From Bacillota bacterium (lineage in GTDB: Bacteria; Bacillota; UBA4882; UBA8346): a DNA stretch of 55,645 nucleotides. The stretch's first letter is position 1, and each line of letters starts with the position of its first letter. Positions 53,160-55,645 of this stretch are shown piece by piece. The stretch spans positions 1 through 55,645 of the forward strand of contig JAEZJQ010000012.1 of the NCBI GenBank assembly GCA_023436305.1, given 5' to 3'. Below the pieces are notes generated by a model. It saw only the letters and a list, made by a program, of their open reading frames with translations, made no database searches and was not told the origin of the DNA. The position numbers and the translations under genes were made by a program.

Positions 53160-55061
53160 ATGACTCAGGAACATATTATAAAAAAACAGGTTCTCGATAT
53201 CACTCTGGATTCGGAGATTGGATCGTTTACCTTTCAAAGCAAGGTTAGTGAACTTTTTAACGCTGAAATAGTACCGTTGATTGACTCCTATTGCAATGAG
53301 ATCGATAGTGGTCAAGGGGTCCGGAGAATTGATAGACTGGAGATCGACCTGGGGCGGCTCGATAAGCACAATTTTGCCGGCGATTTCAAGAGTAAATTTA
53401 TCAAATTTTTCCCTGAAAAGTTAATGGAGGCCGTGGATGCCATGGGTGGGCATTCATCCGGTATTTCCAGTGACGGTTTTAATCTTGGACCTTCCGTTAT
53501 CGAAATAACCCGGGATATTGAGCTTTTAGAATTTTTTATCAAAGAAGGCCGCTTGCCCTGGTGGGTGAAAAGGGGTGAAGCTTACGACATACCAGCTCTA
53601 CTGGAGCTATATCTGGCCAAGGAACCATTAAAAATCAAAAGAATTATGACAAGGATGGCCGGTAATACCGCCTGTGTAAAACGGTTGGTGAACTTGGCAA
53701 CTGATCCGGTGCTGGAAAAAATAGTTGCCTTGTTTGAGCAGCAATATTCTCAAAAGATTTGCATATTATCCCGTTATCTGATTGCCGGATTGTCGGAGTG
53801 CCATCGGCTTGATCTTTACAATCTTTCCAGAATCAAAGCGGAAGTTTGGACAGCAATTCTTTCATTGGTAGCCACCTCCAATAAACCGGTTTTTAACTTG
53901 CAGTTACTATTGCCAACCGTTATTGGACACATCTCTAAAACCGCCGGCGTGGACTATGCCGAATTATATAGCTATATGGTGAGTGATCTTATTATTAACG
54001 GAGTGATTGAGGCGGATGAAGCAATTGTTCCTGATATTTCCCATATCCGGGCAAAGGGCCTTGAGTTCACCGCCCAACCGGTTCTTTTCGGAACCAATGG
54101 TTCAACCATTACAGAATATATCCACCAATTTGAGGTCATGGAAAAGCTTTTAAACGAATTACAATTTGGTTTATGGGACCTTAAGCCGGCAACGGATGTT
54201 CCATTACCAAATCAACCGATCCTTGATAACCTAATTCACCATTTACTAGGAATTACCCAAATTATTCACAATGTCAAAGACCTGATGAATGACACCGGTG
54301 GAAAGAAGGATACCGAAAATATTTTGACCATAAAGTTGAACGGAAAGAACGAACCTCTGGAAAGTCAAGTCCGGGAACTAACCAACCGACTGGCCGAACT
54401 CCAGGAAGACCTGTCTTTGTTATCCACTGAAAGCTTGTTTACCACGGATAACGGCTTGGTAAAGAAACTGGTTGAATCCATGGCGGTAATTCAAAATACC
54501 CCCGTTAAGGAACGCGATTCGGAGATAATCAGTGCAATTGATATTTTTGCTGATTCCCAGGAAATCTTTATCCATAATGCCGGTTTGGTATTACTTTGGC
54601 CTTATCTCCCCATGTTTTTGGAATCCTTGGGATTGATTGAGAATAACCGGTTCAGGGATGAGGATGCCCGGGAACGGGCGGTTTTCCTACTTCATTATCT
54701 TGCTTTTGGTGCTGGGGAAACACCGGAGTATCATTTAATGCTGAACAAAATTCTGTGCGGAATTGATCCGGAGGCACCGCTCCAACCTTTTTTTACGATC
54801 AATGAAACCGAAATCGTAAAATGTGAAAACTTGCTGCAATCCGCGATTTACAATTGGCCTGTTTTAAGAAATGTAACGATACCGGGATTACGAAGCATGT
54901 TTTTGAAACGGGAAGGTATCATCAGTACCCGGGACGGCCACTGGTTATTACGGATCGAAGAACAGGCCCATGATATTTTATTGGATAAAATGCCCTGGGG
55001 AATCAACACCGTCAAGCTGCCCTGGATGCCGGAACTATTATTTGTAGAATGGAGACTATAA
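53160..55061 (+). CDS. Contractile injection system tape-measure family protein (Pvc14-like)
   Basis: 633 residues. The N terminus (HIIKKQVLDITLDSEIGSFT, then RRIDRLEIDLGRLDKHNF) and the C terminus (LPWMPELLFVEWRL) are the conserved ends of the eCIS tape-measure family. The middle is mostly alpha-helical with EIISAIDIFADSQEIFIHNAG-type segments (NAGLVLLWPYLPMFLESLGL). The protein sets tube length inside the growing particle, and its 633 residues would suit a moderate-length tube. GAGGGA precedes the ATG. The next gene starts right after the stop. Confidence 0.85.
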   Translation: MTQEHIIKKQVLDITLDSEIGSFTFQSKVSELFNAEIVPLIDSYCNEIDSGQGVRRIDRLEIDLGRLDKHNFAGDFKSKFIKFFPEKLMEAVDAMGGHSSGISSDGFNLGPSVIEITRDIELLEFFIKEGRLPWWVKRGEAYDIPALLELYLAKEPLKIKRIMTRMAGNTACVKRLVNLATDPVLEKIVALFEQQYSQKICILSRYLIAGLSECHRLDLYNLSRIKAEVWTAILSLVATSNKPVFNLQLLLPTVIGHISKTAGVDYAELYSYMVSDLIINGVIEADEAIVPDISHIRAKGLEFTAQPVLFGTNGSTITEYIHQFEVMEKLLNELQFGLWDLKPATDVPLPNQPILDNLIHHLLGITQIIHNVKDLMNDTGGKKDTENILTIKLNGKNEPLESQVRELTNRLAELQEDLSLLSTESLFTTDNGLVKKLVESMAVIQNTPVKERDSEIISAIDIFADSQEIFIHNAGLVLLWPYLPMFLESLGLIENNRFRDEDARERAVFLLHYLAFGAGETPEYHLMLNKILCGIDPEAPLQPFFTINETEIVKCENLLQSAIYNWPVLRNVTIPGLRSMFLKREGIISTRDGHWLLRIEEQAHDILLDKMPWGINTVKLPWMPELLFVEWRL

Positions 55062-55645
55062 ATGATTGATAAAGTTATGGAGACAATCCGAAAAGAAGTC
55101 AACAGTTATATCATTCAAAAACTCAATGATACGACCATCACCAACCGGGTGGTTCTCACCTCCTTTGTGGATGAAAGCGGCCGGATAACCATCCCGGCGG
55201 ATTCGGTGGGTTTAAGCTTGTTGAATATCGAAGAAGAACGGACCTTAAAGTCGGCCGGACTGGTTCCAACCAGTAAAGCGGAAGCTGTTTCGTCTTTCGT
55301 AAGCCCACCCATCAGCTTGAACCTCCAGATCATGTTTACCGCATATTTCAACAACTATGCTGAAAGTTTGAAGCACATCTCATATATTATTGCCTGTCTG
55401 CAGACCAAGCCGGTATTTGATCCAGGAAATACGCCGGATATGATTGGCCTGGATATGGATAAACTTGTGTTTGAATTGAACACCCTGCCACTCGAGCAGC
55501 AGCATTACATCTGGGCCATGATCGGACTCAGGTATCTGCCTTCCGTGATTTATCGGGCCAGAATGCTTATGATATTTGAAAGGGATGTGGTTGGCGAAGT
55601 GACGAACGTGAAGGAGATCATCACCATTCCGAATTTGAAGGAAGT
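55062..55645 (+). CDS. Tube/sheath terminator cap protein, DUF4255 (Pvc16-like), 3'-truncated
   Basis: 194 codons are visible, open to the window edge. The start MIDKVMETIRKEVNSYIIQK leads into the DUF4255 pattern, with SPPISLNLQIMFTAYFNNYA, ISYIIACLQTKPVFDPGNTP, DKLVFELNTLPLEQQHYIW and MIGLRYLPSVIYRARMLMI. In PVC/Afp the homologue caps the tube distal to the baseplate. ATG 55062 is immediately after the previous stop (TAA-ATG arrangement), suggesting coupling. The AAA ATPase and effectors would be expected further downstream. Confidence 0.88.
   Translation, partial: MIDKVMETIRKEVNSYIIQKLNDTTITNRVVLTSFVDESGRITIPADSVGLSLLNIEEERTLKSAGLVPTSKAEAVSSFVSPPISLNLQIMFTAYFNNYAESLKHISYIIACLQTKPVFDPGNTPDMIGLDMDKLVFELNTLPLEQQHYIWAMIGLRYLPSVIYRARMLMIFERDVVGEVTNVKEIITIPNLKE

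Noticed and set aside
26610..55645. Prophage or type VI secretion system
   Set aside because: No capsid, terminase, portal or integrase, and no TssJ/L/M membrane complex; the DUF5908-like, DUF4255 and tape-measure-family genes are specific to eCIS.

Overview
The window looks like chromosomal DNA of a Bacillota (Firmicutes) bacterium, probably a clostridia-like anaerobe. The reasons are strong AGGAGG-type ribosome binding sites, some GTG starts, an aroA-aroC-aroB-aroQ-pepP-efp neighbourhood, and an rml set ordered like the Bacillus spsI/L/J/K genes. Genus and species cannot be named from the sequence alone. Most of the window is mid-G+C, but the first ~5.7 kb and ~41.4-42.6 kb are clearly AT-richer.

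Region 1 (1-19.2 kb) is a surface-polysaccharide locus. Four family-2 glycosyltransferases (the first cut by the window edge, the second a two-domain fusion) lie in an AT-rich island that contains two inverted-repeat-bounded elements. They are followed by nucleotide-sugar genes: an NAD-dependent epimerase, a glucose-1-phosphate thymidylyltransferase, gmhA and an hddC-like gene (heptose branch), a complete rmlA-C-B-D set (dTDP-L-rhamnose) interrupted by a four-helix-bundle gene inside repeat arrays, an L-2-hydroxyglutarate-oxidase-like flavoprotein, a Gfo/Idh/MocA dehydrogenase, a membrane-anchored unknown, and manC/manB (GDP-mannose). Together they would supply dTDP-rhamnose, GDP-heptose and GDP-mannose type precursors to the glycosyltransferases.

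Region 2 (19.4-25.7 kb) is housekeeping: the shikimate genes aroA, aroC, aroB and aroQ, an Xaa-Pro peptidase, then efp with its own promoter and terminator.

Region 3 (26.6 kb to the right edge) is an extracellular contractile injection system (eCIS, PVC/Afp-like). In order it has one sheath, two tube proteins, a DUF5908-like small protein, a Pvc7-like tube/LysM-class protein, a VgrG-like spike, gp25, a 2460-aa gp6/baseplate-J-like protein, a collar-domain fibre with a putative chaperone, a second fibre, a 2476-aa Pvc12-like protein carrying six LamG-like domains, a tape-measure-family protein and the start of a DUF4255/Pvc16-like cap protein. The ATPase and any effectors are not in the window.

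The most unusual content is in the two giant baseplate proteins. Pvc11-like carries at least six copies of a ~100-150 residue repeat (Tyr-Pro then Leu..Ala-Trp..Trp) that recurs twice in the second fibre. Pvc12-like carries a LamG array interrupted by a second repeated module (Ile-Trp..Leu...Tyr-Ile-Asp), which also occurs at the C terminus of Pvc11-like. This suggests a particle whose baseplate, not just its fibres, is covered in binding domains. A second window-wide pattern is a family of heptanucleotide-periodic repeats (consensus near RACYNRT) in several unrelated intergenic gaps.
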